Assembly: GCA_019916065.1 (NCBI GenBank)
Contig: CM034242.1
Location: 13,274,879-13,338,878, forward strand
Length of the DNA: 64,000 bases
DNA from: Vitellaria paradoxa
Taxonomy: Eukaryota; Streptophyta; Magnoliopsida; Ericales; Sapotaceae
Reading direction: 5' to 3'
Below are positions 1 through 10,254 of the stretch, piece by piece. Made by a program: the position numbers and the translations under genes. A model generated the notes under the pieces. It was given only the letters and a program-made list of their open reading frames with translations, searched no databases and was not told the DNA's origin. How positions within the stretch are numbered: the first letter of the stretch is position 1; each line of letters starts with the position of its first letter.

Positions 1-477
1 GTGGTTTGGGTAACTTTTTGTGTTTGTAGTGTAATCCGTTTAAATGGATTCTAGTAGACACTTTTTGACTTTTTGTGTTAGAACTTTTTAAAATTTGTAG
101 AGATTTTATTAGAATTTGTAGAAAGAGAGATTTGTAGAAAATTTATAAAAATTTACGTAATTTGAGGTGAGAAAAATTTTGTATAGATTTGTAGAGATTT
201 TGTTGCATTAATTTGAGTTGCAAAAGCCCCCATACTCCTAATTTATGACCCTAATATATAATAATATATCTACAGCTACTCCTAATAACGAAAACCCTTA
301 AACATATATTAGTATATATGTGATCACCCTCTACAATGTTGTAAGTGAATGTTCCCTTCTGTTCATAATGCTTTTCATGATAAATAATTATTTCATTCTC
401 GGTCTAATGTGGATATATATTTGTAGTGGTCAAATTTTTACTTCAAATCAGTTTTGGTATGCTAGAGTAGCGTTGGT
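1..477. other. A+T-rich non-coding DNA
   Basis: No gene is recognisable here. The first 200 bases repeat short phrases such as 'tttgtagagatttt', a degraded simple or MITE-like repeat. The remainder is A+T-rich with no coding signal. It could be intergenic DNA, or part of a large intron of the kinesin gene whose last exons start at 4965. Confidence 0.5.
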
Positions 478-485
478 ATGGAAAC

Positions 486-1451
486 TAAGGGTGGACATAG
501 GCTGGACTGGGTTCATTTGGGCCAAATCTTTGAGCACCGAGCTCAAGCCCAGTCAGCCTAATACTGGACTGAAAATTGTGAACTCAAGCCCGTTCATTAC
601 TGGAAAATTAAAACCTAAGCCTATCCATTGGGCCGAAAGATAAACATTAAAAAGCATAAAATCAATAGAAATAGCAAATAATCTATTCATTGTATAAAAT
701 AGGCACAAACAATTAAACTAACTAATTAAAATAGACACAAAGATTTGTAGAATGATAGAAAACATATAAGAATGAAAGGTCATAAATTCACCAAAAAAAA
801 AAAAGATTTGGTAAAAAACTAATTATAATTCTTTATAATAATTATAATTAGTTTTTTACCAATTCTTTTTTTGTTTTGTTTGGGTCATGTTCTAAAATTA
901 ATGACTTACACATAACTGACCGAAAAGATCTAAGGTCGATTCGCCGACGAGATTAGAGGGTTTTGGGAAGAGAGAGTGAGAGACTGAGAAGAGAAAGTGG
1001 GATGAAGAAGAGCAATGAGCGAAGACTGATGAGGTGAAGAAGAGAGACAAAGAAGAAAGTGAGAATAAGAGATACAAAATTTGTTCTTTTCAAAAAAAAA
1101 AAAGAGATACAAAATTTGTATTATAGACTGAGAAGAGAGAAAGAGCAGCTAAGTGTTTGGGCAAGGAAGAGCGGCTGAGTGTTTGGGGCTTATGGGGGAA
1201 GAGAGGAAGAGTGGAGTTAGGATTTGTGTGTTAGGGGGGTGTGAGGTTTTCGGTTGACTCACTTATTAATTTTAGGTCAATTCGAGTTGCAATGCTTGAA
1301 CCCAAACCTAGCCTAAAGATAGTCAGGCTTAAAAAATTGGCTCGGCCCGGCCCAGCCCAAACTTATGGGCTAAATTTCCAAACCCAAGCCCTACAAATAT
1401 CGAGCTGGACTAGGTGGGTTATTCGAGCTAGCGAGCCGATGACCACCTCTA
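486..1451. mobile_element. Non-autonomous hAT-type DNA transposon (966 bp)
   Basis: The ends are imperfect inverted repeats: TAAGGGTGGAC at the left, and TAGAGGTGGTC reading in from the right. The similarity extends inward as GGTGGNCATNGGCT. The element is flanked by a perfect 8-bp direct repeat ATGGAAAC (478-485 and 1452-1459), the duplication length made by hAT transposases. Both subterminal regions are rich in GGGCC/GGCCC and 'aagcc/ggctt' motifs, typical hAT subterminal repeats. There is no transposase reading frame, so the copy depended on enzyme supplied in trans. A perfect 23-bp palindrome (808-830 and 840-862, 9-base spacer) sits inside it. Confidence 0.85.
808..862. repeat. Perfect 23-bp inverted repeat with 9-base loop
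   Basis: The left arm 808-830 (TTGGTAAAAAACTAATTATA and three more bases) is exactly reverse-complementary to 840-862. It lies inside the hAT-type element and could be the scar of a smaller palindromic insertion. The arms carry no mismatch, unlike the outer ends of the host element. Confidence 0.85.
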
Positions 1452-1459
1452 ATGGAAAC

Positions 1460-3913
1460 CTCACACGGGGACAGCATTGGGGCGTGCGGAAGGCAAATGA
1501 CATTTAAATGATACAAAAATTGGGCAGTTTGGGTGAAACTAGTCTTGGTGTTGCGTTCGGACGTGAGAGTGCATTTCTCAGCACCTGGCTTTGCTTGCGT
1601 AGGCACATGGTCAGATGATCTTGTCCTCAGGTTGTCTGGCAGGGTCCATTGTTGTTTTGGGCGTGTCCGCCTCATTTGGTCATGTCCCGCATGTGTCTAA
1701 GGCGTGTCCCACCTGCTAGGAGGTCTTGGGTGTTGTTCATGCATGCTGGGTGTGCTGCCATAGGGCTGATTTCGCACCTGGCTTTGTCATGGCATTGCCT
1801 TGGGTTTGAGTTAGAGCTTCTTTGAGACATTTGGGCCTTGGAGTGACCTTATAGATGCCAGGCACGACTTGGGTGTGGGCTTGAGGATCTTTCTTTGGCA
1901 GTAGGGGCTAATTTTAGGAGTGCCCACTATATGTATGAAGAAATGCCTCAATGACGTCTTGATGCTCACTTGGCCACTTTACTTGCATTTTTGACTTCCA
2001 ATCACCTAGGCTTCAACTTTGTTTCATCCTTGGGTGTTCAAATGGATTAAATTCTTTGTTTAAGACTTGAAAAATAAACAATCAATCCAAAGTGCAACAA
2101 TGTAAGAGTTTGACCTTAAAAGCAACACTATAGTGAATAGAATAAGCAATTGACATGCCCAGATAGTCTCTAATTATTCAATATTGCATGCTAATTATAT
2201 TCCATATGTTTGTGATGGATATGTGTGTCCTTCAAGTGCCCATTACTTAAAAAAAAAAATTAAGAAATGATTGAAAACTTTTGGACAAGTGCCCTAGTTG
2301 TGTTGGAGTGTGCCATGAACGTTGGTGCCCGATGCTTGTTTGACACAAACGACGCCTTTTTAGAAGTGTATGTGCCTTTTACCCGTTATTTAATGGTTCT
2401 GGCCATGGGCCTCCAATATAGCCACACTATTAAGGTGCTATAGGATTTAATGGCTTCAATTCTACTGAAGTCCTTAATGTGTATAATGATGGTGTAAATG
2501 CCATAACTTTGCTATGCATAAGTATTAGTTTCTGAGTTGCTAATATTGGAGGACGGAAAGGCAATAGCAACAACAAATAAAGAAGAGGAAGAAGATGGCA
2601 TAGGTGTATTAGGAAGGAGAAAAGAAGAGGAAGAGGAGAAAGGGAAATATTCGGAGCCTTGATCTCAATCCTATTTGGTGTTTGATTTGGGATGAGATGG
2701 AAGCCTTGAGCGAAAAGAAATAGAATAAGATTTTATGTGATTGACTTAGTGTTATGAAATTGGTTGATTGTACATTTTTTTTGAGGGGGGGGGGGGAGGT
2801 GGTTTGGACTTGATTATTCTAAGAATAAAACTTTAGGCCAATCAAGTCCCATATAATAGATTGGGTGTTAAGTTATATAATTCTATAAGAGAAAAAAAAA
2901 AATGGTTTCTGAGGGAATAAGGCTCATGCTATATCGCTACAACTTAGGCTTAGGCCGAGGAAAAAACAATCAAGACCAAAGATAGGAGGTCTCATAATTT
3001 TACAAGCCTATTTTAATGAAAACACTTCTCATATCTTTCACTCTCCTTTTTGATGCAAGAAAAAGAAAAATCCTCTACTTTTAAGTCGTATATTTACAAA
3101 CTGCTCCTTAAAATTGTAAATTGATAGGTCGACTCTTCTCATTATAGAATAAATTTGAATTAGGTAGTGATGAGGTAATCCCATTTTTTGGGTAAGTGAA
3201 GCTTACATGGTAACTTGCAAATCTGAGGAAGCAACATATCTGCAGCCAATCTGGGGCATAGTACTTGTAAGCATTTTTCATTGACTAGGTCAACCAGAAG
3301 TAAGAATTATGGAGAATAATCAGAGTTCTATAATTGTCTGTTCAGTTTGAGTCATGACACTGGGTGACAATTTTGCACCTTACTGCTCGTGTAGCACCTT
3401 AAATTCTTTACAGGATTAATAGGGTCTTTTCTTTTTTCAAGCAGTAAGGTTGCTTCTTTAGATCCTTTTGTCATCTTGCCCTTTGTTTGCCCAAGGACTG
3501 ATGGATTACTTTGGATGACTTGCGCCACTGTCTGATAATAAGCAGGAAGCCTTGAGGATGTGTGTATATCTATATCCAAAAACTAGTTTTTGAAGTAAGT
3601 ACGGAAAATGTCTCTAGTGCAGGGTTGGAGCTTTTCACTTATTTGAATGATTTGATCTAGTTTATATATTGTATCAACAAACTTGCCAAAAAAAAAAAAA
3701 AACACTAAGTATGAATTTGTGCAAGCTAATAGAATAATTAATAGGGGTGATAGAGACCCAAGTGTAGCTCTTAACTATTGTTATCTAAAAGGATAATCTC
3801 TTCAGCAACTATGTGCAATCAATATTGTGACTGTATCATCTGTAATTTGCATGGTAGTTTCAGAAGTTGTAATCATTTTGATAATACATTATTCAAAACA
3901 TTGAATGTGAATA
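1460..3913. other. Non-coding DNA, no gene recognised
   Basis: I see no conserved protein in any frame. Part of 1500-2060 is relatively G+T-rich, with repeated 'ggcgtgtcc' phrases, and may be retroelement debris. A long G run lies near 2785-2801. The stretch is either upstream intergenic DNA or an intron of the truncated kinesin gene. Confidence 0.4.
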
Positions 3914-3918
3914 GTATA

Positions 3919-3994
3919 TGTTAAGTCACCAATTGTCCAAAAGCTTAAATTGTTAGGAAATAAGACCAACAGTATATATCAAGCTATTTCAACA
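3919..3994 (-). repeat. TRIM terminal repeat (3' on minus strand)
   Basis: This 76-bp copy abuts the purine tract of the core. It differs from its partner (4142-4221) by several substitutions and small indels, so the insertion is not recent. Confidence 0.8.
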
Positions 3995-4141
3995 CCCTCC
4001 CTTACATGTAATCCCAATTTGCACGTGGAGCAGAGACAAGCGAACCAAATCAAACAAGATGCACCAATATAAGTAAATAAAGTAAATGGAGAATAACAAG
4101 ATTTGAACCAAGGACTTTCTGAAACCAGAGTTCTCATACCA

Positions 4142-4221
4142 TGTTAAATTACCAATTGTCCCAAAAGCTTAAACTATTAGGAAATGGGTCCAACAATAAT
4201 AGATATTAAGTTATTTCAACA
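4142..4221 (-). repeat. TRIM terminal repeat (5' on minus strand)
   Basis: This 80-bp copy abuts the primer-binding-site-like sequence of the core and is followed by the right GTATA target duplication. Confidence 0.8.
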
Positions 4222-4226
4222 GTATA

Positions 4227-4964
4227 AATTCAGGTTTTGAAGTCCTAATAGAAATTATATCCATGTAATTTGGCGTTAATACATCCTTGCCTGGTTTCCT
4301 TTGTGACGATGTTTATTGCAGCTTCAACATTTGGATTCCAAAACCAGCTTTTTCCCATTCCTCACTGTGCTGTCTTGTCAGTTGTATATGACAACTAGCA
4401 GAAACTTAAAAAGGGATCCAGGTGAACACAATTTTGACATATTAGAATTTTGTTGGGGGATTCTTCTGAAACCTGGTACGGGTGAAGATTTAGGTTCAGT
4501 GTCACATAGGTGCAACATGTGAACTGAAAGTGAAGGGCATCTGTCATAATCTTACTGTAGCCAGCAGACTAAAATGTAAAAGGATGAAAATTATATGAAT
4601 TGAATTAAAGATAACAAAGACATGAACAACATTTGCAATATTTTTTTTATTACCAGGACCTAATAATTATTGATATGTCAATTTTAATTACCAGGCCCTA
4701 ATAACTATTGATGTGGCATTGCATTATGTTTCCCTTTCTTGTATTATTCGTGCTGAGATTAATAATGCCAATTTGGTGCCTCGAGTCCTGTTTTAAGCAA
4801 CCTTGCCTTCCCTTCTTTTTATCTGAAAACATTTTATGATTATATCTGATTACAAGCAGAAGAATATATGCTAATTTTTTATTATTACTATTTTTTTAGC
4901 AGATTTCCTTTTTTACTTTGAAGCTAATTTCAATTTAATCTTCGATTTTCTGTTGATCTTTCAG
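4227..4964 (+). other. Non-coding DNA before the first recognised kinesin exon
   Basis: The stretch ends in a good plant 3' splice site: a T-rich tract and 'gatctttcag' before 4965. It is therefore probably the end of an intron. An open frame at 4316-4522 has no kinesin-like or other recognisable sequence. A short repeated phrase, 'accaggNcctaataa' followed by 'attgat', occurs at about 4654 and 4691. Confidence 0.45.
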
Positions 4965-7263
4965 GTAGCCTCCCTGAAGGACACACTTGCAAAGAAGGAT
5001 GAAGAGATTGGAAGGTTGCAGCTGTTTAAAAGTTGTGTAAATAGTGAGAGACATGGTATGAATTCAGCAAGGTCTGGGTCTTCTTCTCCAAGGAGACATT
5101 CTATAGGAGCTTCTCGCCCAAGACGAACACTGTCAGGGGTTCAAAGGTCTGGACTTCCTGCGAAAGCTGTTTTTGGACTGGAGAATGGCTCAAGGCATGG
5201 TGATAAGCATTCTAAAGCTAGTTCTCTACAGTCAATGGATGACTTTAGACACCATAAGGAAAATTTTCAACAATCAAGGCTTGCTGTAGCAGATGGAGGT
5301 CAAATCTCACTGAAGGCATTGAATCAAAGCTTGCTTTAATAGAGGGAAGTCAAAATATTATGGAAGATGTCGAGCTTATGGGATTTGGGGATGCAGATAT
5401 TGAGGAGAGATTAAGTGACATATCTGATAGTGTACTTTCAATGGGAACAGAAACTGATGGTTCAATGAGTAGTGTTGTTGAGTTCACGCTGTTTCCAGAG
5501 ACTATAGAACCACCAGCAGATAAGAAAGAAAAGTGAGTTCCTTTCATTCCTTGAGGTGTTTGAACATTTCGTCTATTTTGTGCTTAATGCTTAGTGCACT
5601 TTTGCAAATAGAATTCTTAGATATTTGGGTTCTGACTTGCTTTCCCTTGCTTTTTTTTTTTTATTTTTTCTTGTTTAGAATGTCTTCTTTTGCAAACACC
5701 GACATTTACTTTACCCTCCAAAATTTCATTGAAGTAATTATGAAAGAGATATCAATTGCCACAAAGAAATACAAACTGAATTCTTTTCCTTTATTTTGAT
5801 AAGTTTTATGTTACCATATCATAAATTACTTCAACTTGGGACATTTCTCTATTCCTCTTTCCTTTTCCTCATTGGTTGCCGCAATTTTGCTTTGCTCAGC
5901 TCCTGAGTATCAGCAAGCACCATTCAAGCTTTCATTATACTGTAAGATTCGAGCATTACCTGATGACAAGGGGTTTTATCGTAGATAACTCTCAACCTTT
6001 TTTTTATTTTTTTTTTGTGCATGGAGGGCTGGAGCCCTTCGTTGAAGCAATGTAATTTATTGCAGTATATTTCACATTTCCTTTTTCTTATACTTATCTT
6101 CTGCTCTCTCTCCTCTCACTTACTCACTTCCCCTGCATGAGAGGGTGGCAGAGGGGGGGCGCAAGATATCGTAATATCTTATGCCGTTAAACAGCCTACA
6201 CTTTAGAAAGCAGTGTCTATGGCAAAGTTTTCCCTATTACTGTAGGTGTTGGTGGATGTCTCAAGGAAAATGGTTTCATTCTGTTGTTCTTAAACATCTT
6301 ACTAATTATTAGGCATAATGAAATATGCCAATTGAGTCATAAGTGCCTCTGTGTTTATTTTTTTTTTTTAAGATCATCATTTCTGAAATTCCTAATTTTG
6401 CATGGATAGAGTGCGCTAAATCAAATTAATGTGGATAAAGAATGAGACATGTCCCTCATAAAAATCAAAACCAAATAAGTGGTCCTCTTTTCTTTATTAA
6501 TTCTTATTTTGCTTTCTAACTTTCATTAATAATGCTTCCTCATTTGGTGTATTGTTCAAAGTTTTTCAAATTTTATGTTGGTGACACAAACTTATTGATT
6601 GTATATTTTGCTTCTCGGCTGCATTTTGTGTTTGTTTCCAATTGAGACCATCATATCCCTAACTTGGCTTTGCAATATAATGAACTGTAATATAAGACAA
6701 TTCTATTTCTATTTCCATCGTTGGTTGATTTCAGGCCCACTGTCCCAGCTAAACTTCCTGGCCCTCCGCAAAAACTAGAGCAAAAAGGATCTTCTCGATT
6801 AACACTCACCAGGAGCTCCTCATATGTTTCTTTAAGTATGTAATCTTATCTTTCCTTTAATGTGTGTGTGTGTGTATTTTGGGTGGTTCCAAGATTTAAT
6901 GTGCTCCCCAATATTCTTTTCCCCTGTTGATCATCAATTTTAAGCCCCTTATTTAACCCGGAAATGATTTAGTAAACTTACTGATGAGTCATTTCAAAAC
7001 TCATTAGTTAACAACTTCTGTGAAATGCAAATTCTTCCGTGTTGGGGGGTAAAAAAAACTGAACTAATAATTGACAGCTGAAATTTAACTGATGACAACT
7101 TATTGGTAAATTTGGAGGCAGTAATACTCTCTCATCTCAAGATCAAAGCATTTTCAGCATTTTAACCTTGTATGTATTTTTGTTTTGCCTCTTCTCAGGT
7201 TCTAAGAAAAAGATCGCCGGCAACTACTCAGGAACCAAACCCACCCCCAAACGGTGGCTGTAA
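4965..7263 (+). pseudogene. Kinesin-14 family C-terminal tail, 5'-truncated in window and frameshifted
   Basis: Three exons encode the C-terminal tail of a plant kinesin-14 (minus-end-directed microtubule motor with internal motor domain): 4965-5532, 6735-6835 and 7199-7263, with GT-AG introns whose phases join correctly. Exon one opens VASLKDTLAKKDEEIGRLQL, the coiled-coil segment that follows the motor in this family. It continues with the Ser/Arg-rich SSSPRRHSIG motif and then the conserved GFGDADIEERLSDISD and MGTETDGSMSSVVE blocks. Exon three ends ...PTPKRWL then TAA at 7261. The reading frame breaks inside exon one: residues up to about 5300 are in one frame and the GFGDAD block is in another, because of a 50-bp tandem duplication (5271-5370). 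No motor, neck or calponin-homology sequence is found upstream. Either those exons lie beyond the left edge across a transposon-filled intron of about 5 kb, or this is an orphan 3' fragment. Family assignment is firm; status as pseudogene is likely but rests on one break. Confidence 0.8.
5271..5370 (+). repeat. 50-bp imperfect tandem duplication in the kinesin exon
   Basis: Units 5271-5320 and 5321-5370 align along their length (caatcaaggcttgct... against gaatcaaagcttgct...) with several substitutions. As 50 is not a multiple of three, the extra unit shifts the frame. Removing one unit would bring the two conserved halves of the exon into one frame. Confidence 0.8.
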
Positions 7264-8454
7264 ATTAGAAGGTAACCTGCCTGGTAGAGGAACTCTTGCA
7301 ATCTTAACATATGCAAGCATGCCAGCTCACACATTTAACCTATTAACCACTTCCACTGTTGCAAAATTATTCACTGGAGGAGTTAACAGTAGGTCTTAGA
7401 TTTGTAATATGAATAGAGCCATTGATGGTAGTGTAATTTTCATGGGCTTAGATTATATTTGGTATCCAGCAATTAGTTATAGATATTGGTCATCCTTGGT
7501 GCACTGTTCAGATATCTGGGCACCATGGAGAAGAATGTATTTTACAAAGAAGAATTGGAGAATTTGTGGGGGAGATCTCTCGGGGCATATATGATTACAT
7601 GTACATATAATGGTTTATCACGTATATACTAGGCAATATTTTCCATGCCAGACTGGATTTACTTTTTGTTTGCTAATTCAATCTGAGTTTGTGAAGGCTT
7701 GGCTTGAGAGTTTAAAATTGGAAATTGATGCAGGGGAATATCGGATTAGTATGGGAAAAAAAGATGGGACTAGTTTGTTTCCTTGTCATTTTTCTTTCAC
7801 CAATTCATGGTTCAAACATGGCTTAAGTGTAACCATTACCAAATAAAATAAACAAATAACTAAAAACTTGTACTATGGTTTCAGGAAATCTTTTCTCTTA
7901 CCTACGTTTGGAAACATTTTTTTTCTTAAAATTGATTTGTTTTAAAAATAAAGAATTGATGCAATTTGATTTGCTAAATGAAATTACGTGTTTAAACCAT
8001 ATGTATGAATTTAAGAATTGAATTAAATTGAATTGATTTAAAAGGAATACTAGACTTAATCATGTTAATAAAAAATATGGTAAATACAATGCATGAGATT
8101 AAATTTGTTCATTAGAATGAATTTTCATTAAATTATATTGTTTTGAATTAGATTTTAAATGATATAAAAATCTCAAAATTTATATTATGAAATAAAATCA
8201 AATTTTAACTTATGAAACCTTATTTTAATTCAAAACATAAGAACCGGTGACAATTTTTACCAAATAAAATCGAATCCCATCAAATACATTATTCCAGATA
8301 GAGTGTATGACTTGTTTCATCATCCTAAATTGGATCATTTATAATAAGCATGATCCCAAATTAATTTATCATTCATTTATCATTATAAAAACACACTTTA
8401 AAAATTTGCAAAAATAAAAAATAAAAATTTTCAAATAATTCAATTTGCACAATA
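7264..8454. other. Downstream region of kinesin tail, then A+T-rich repeat
   Basis: 7264 to about 7850 is probably 3' untranslated and flanking DNA of the kinesin fragment; open frames at 7409-7846 look like chance. From about 7900 to 8330 lies one copy of a dispersed A+T-rich repeat that recurs at about 8800-9210, 14500-14900 and 48950-49300. Confidence 0.45.
7900..8335. repeat. Dispersed A+T-rich repeat, copy 1
   Basis: Shared phrases include 'gaatttaagNattgaat', 'gatataaaaatNtNaaaatt' and 'atttcaaaacNtaagaa' followed by 'aaatcNcatcaaat'. The same phrases in the same order occur in the copies near 8800, 14500 and 48950. The boundaries are approximate and no clear terminal repeat was found. 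Confidence 0.5.
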
Positions 8455-8799
8455 AAGAAAATATTTTTGAGGAAAAAAAAATAGCAGCAGCATGACCTAG
8501 ATTTTAAAGATTTTTGGCACCACTTTAATTTAATTTTTTTAACAACTCTCATAAATTTGCAGATAATTTAATTTGTATAACATTGCCATACATATTCTTT
8601 TTGCTTTCTCTACAAAACAAGCTAGAATGGAAGAGGGAGAGAGAAAAAAAAAAATCTATTAACACAAACAAACTGAAACTTTATATTTTTTCATTATTTA
8701 TTTATAAGAGTAACTCTCTGCAAAAGAGTACTTTACATATCTATTATTCATTTATCATTCCCAGTCAAAGTTAACATGGAATTAATTAACATATCATTT

Positions 8800-9210
8800 G
8801 AAAACATTTATCATTTAGAATTGTTTTGATAAATAAAATTTTATTTTTAAAAAGTATATTTGAATTTAAGTATTGAATTGATTTAATTTAAGTAAAATAT
8901 TAAATTTAACTTTGTTAGTTAAAAAAATACAATAAATATTAGAGATGATCTTAATTTTGTCCACTTATTAAGATGGTTTAAAAAAATTAATTCTCATCAA
9001 AGTCTTTTGTTTTAAGTTCGATTTAAATAATATAAAAATTTTAAAATATAAGTAATGAAATCAATTCGAATCAAATCAAATCAAATTCAAAATCCTATTT
9101 TTATTTCAAACGTAAGAATTATTAGAAATTTACGACAAACAAAGCCAAATCTCATCAAATATGCCTTTCTTACAAAAAAAAAAAAATTACATGCCAAATT
9201 TCATCAAATC
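8800..9210. repeat. Dispersed A+T-rich repeat, copy 2
   Basis: This copy is colinear with the one at 7900-8335, in direct orientation, and lies just downstream of the B3 stop codon. Edges are approximate. Confidence 0.5.
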
Positions 9211-9232
9211 AACCATCCCAAAGAAAAACTAT

Positions 9233-9931
9233 CTATGCATAGCGCGGAGGGGCAAAAACAATGAAACAAAATCTGGAAGTGGCAGAATCCCAGTACATGC
9301 CAACTTCATCTCCTTCCTTCAGCCCCCTTCTCTTCACAAAATTCTGCTTCCAAGTCTCCGTGAACACGTAGCTCCGGCACGAAGTCCATTGCTTGAACAC
9401 CAATTCGTGTTCGGACGCTGTGTTGTAATCCCAAACTCTCACTCTGGCTCCGCGCTCGCTTTTCGCCTGCGTTGCTCTCGTATCATCATCACCCCACGCT
9501 CCCAGTATGTGCTCCTCCGCTTGCTGTTTCGGAATGATGAGCCTGCACAAATGACCGTTCACGTCGCTCTTCGTTAGAGTTTTTCGGATCGTCCATGGAT
9601 TCTCGTAGAGCCTGAGAGTTAAATTTACTTCCCTCTCAATCCTCCGCCTCTTCAACTCGGGATTTTCGTCGGGAACAGGGTCTTCTCTTTGCGGCAGACA
9701 CAGGGGAGGACCCATGAAATCGTGAAATTCAACATGCTCTGTTTCAATTATGAACCATGAGCCTGCAACAACTTCTGGTATCGCCGCCGTCGTCTTTCTC
9801 GCCTCGTTTGTGAGTCCGCTACTCTCTTCTCGATCATCTTCGGTAGTTGCACTAATATTGTTGGGTTCGGGCTCCTCCTCCATTGTCAGAACTAGTTTCC
9901 GCTTTGACGGAGAGGGGTCTGTTTCTCCCAT
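9233..9931 (-). CDS. B3 DNA-binding domain protein, single exon, 232 aa
   Basis: This uninterrupted frame encodes a plant B3-family nuclear protein that would bind DNA and probably regulate transcription. Residues 1-70 are acidic and Ser/Glu-rich with a basic SKRKL patch near residue 9. KRRRIER (about 113-119) could act as a nuclear signal. The B3 domain occupies about 130-228: KTLTKSDVNGHLCRLIIPKQ, then RVRVWDYNTASEHELVFKQW, and finally KRRGLKEGDEVGMYWD. These are the hallmark strands of B3 proteins of the small intronless group exemplified by Arabidopsis At2g33720 and At1g05920. The ATG is at 9931 and TAG at 9233-9235. The minus-strand upstream region (9932-10070) has a TATATATATATATA tract about 120 bases before the start codon. 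A decayed paralogue lies at about 15.08-15.78 kb. The DNA target and biological role cannot be read from the sequence. Confidence 0.85.
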   Translation of the reverse strand: MGETDPSPSKRKLVLTMEEEPEPNNISATTEDDREESSGLTNEARKTTAAIPEVVAGSWFIIETEHVEFHDFMGPPLCLPQREDPVPDENPELKRRRIEREVNLTLRLYENPWTIRKTLTKSDVNGHLCRLIIPKQQAEEHILGAWGDDDTRATQAKSERGARVRVWDYNTASEHELVFKQWTSCRSYVFTETWKQNFVKRRGLKEGDEVGMYWDSATSRFCFIVFAPPRYA

Positions 9932-10050
9932 TGATACGAATCATACGATGATTTTAGAAACAACTGGAGCAGAAGCTAGAGTTAATGTATCCTAGAACGA
10001 AGAACTAAGTGGAGAATGTGTATACATAGGAGATTTATTATGGGCATTGC

Positions 10051-10066
10051 ATGTATATATATATAT
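10051..10066 (-). promoter_or_regulatory. Possible TATA region of the B3 gene
   Basis: An alternating TA tract lies 120-135 bases upstream of the B3 start codon on the minus strand. Its position suits a core promoter, but TA tracts are common here, so support is weak. Confidence 0.3.
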
Positions 10067-10254
10067 ACACAAATACAATGGGTTTCCTAAAGAAATTAAT
10101 CTGTCCTTTGATAAATCTTTCTCCGAGTGGGATTGGATTCGTTTTTAATTTTGTTTCCTTATTCAATCTTAGTTGGTTAAGGTTTTGGACTTCAGAATTG
10201 GAAACCTTTTCCTATCTTTGTTTTGGAAAATTTGAGTTGCTAATCTATTAATCA

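Larger units (their letters stand above)
3919..4221 (-). mobile_element. TRIM (miniature LTR retrotransposon), 303 bp
   Basis: Two direct repeats, 3919-3994 (76 bp) and 4142-4221 (80 bp), start TGTT and end AACA and differ by scattered changes. They flank a 147-bp core with no coding capacity. The insertion has a perfect 5-bp duplication GTATA (3914-3918 and 4222-4226). On the minus strand the core begins TGGTATGAGAAC directly after the first repeat, one or two changes from the initiator-methionine tRNA primer site TGGTATCAGAGC. It ends with the purine tract AAGGGAGGGTG just before the second repeat. LTR-like ends, PBS, PPT and TSD together define a TRIM. It needs trans-acting retrotransposon enzymes. 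Confidence 0.85.

Noticed and set aside
4316..4522. Possible extra kinesin exon
   Set aside because: The 68-aa translation shows no motor or neck motifs and is not flanked by convincing splice sites.
9161..9577. 138-aa plus-strand open frame
   Set aside because: It is antisense to the C-terminal half of the B3 coding sequence and has no domain of its own.
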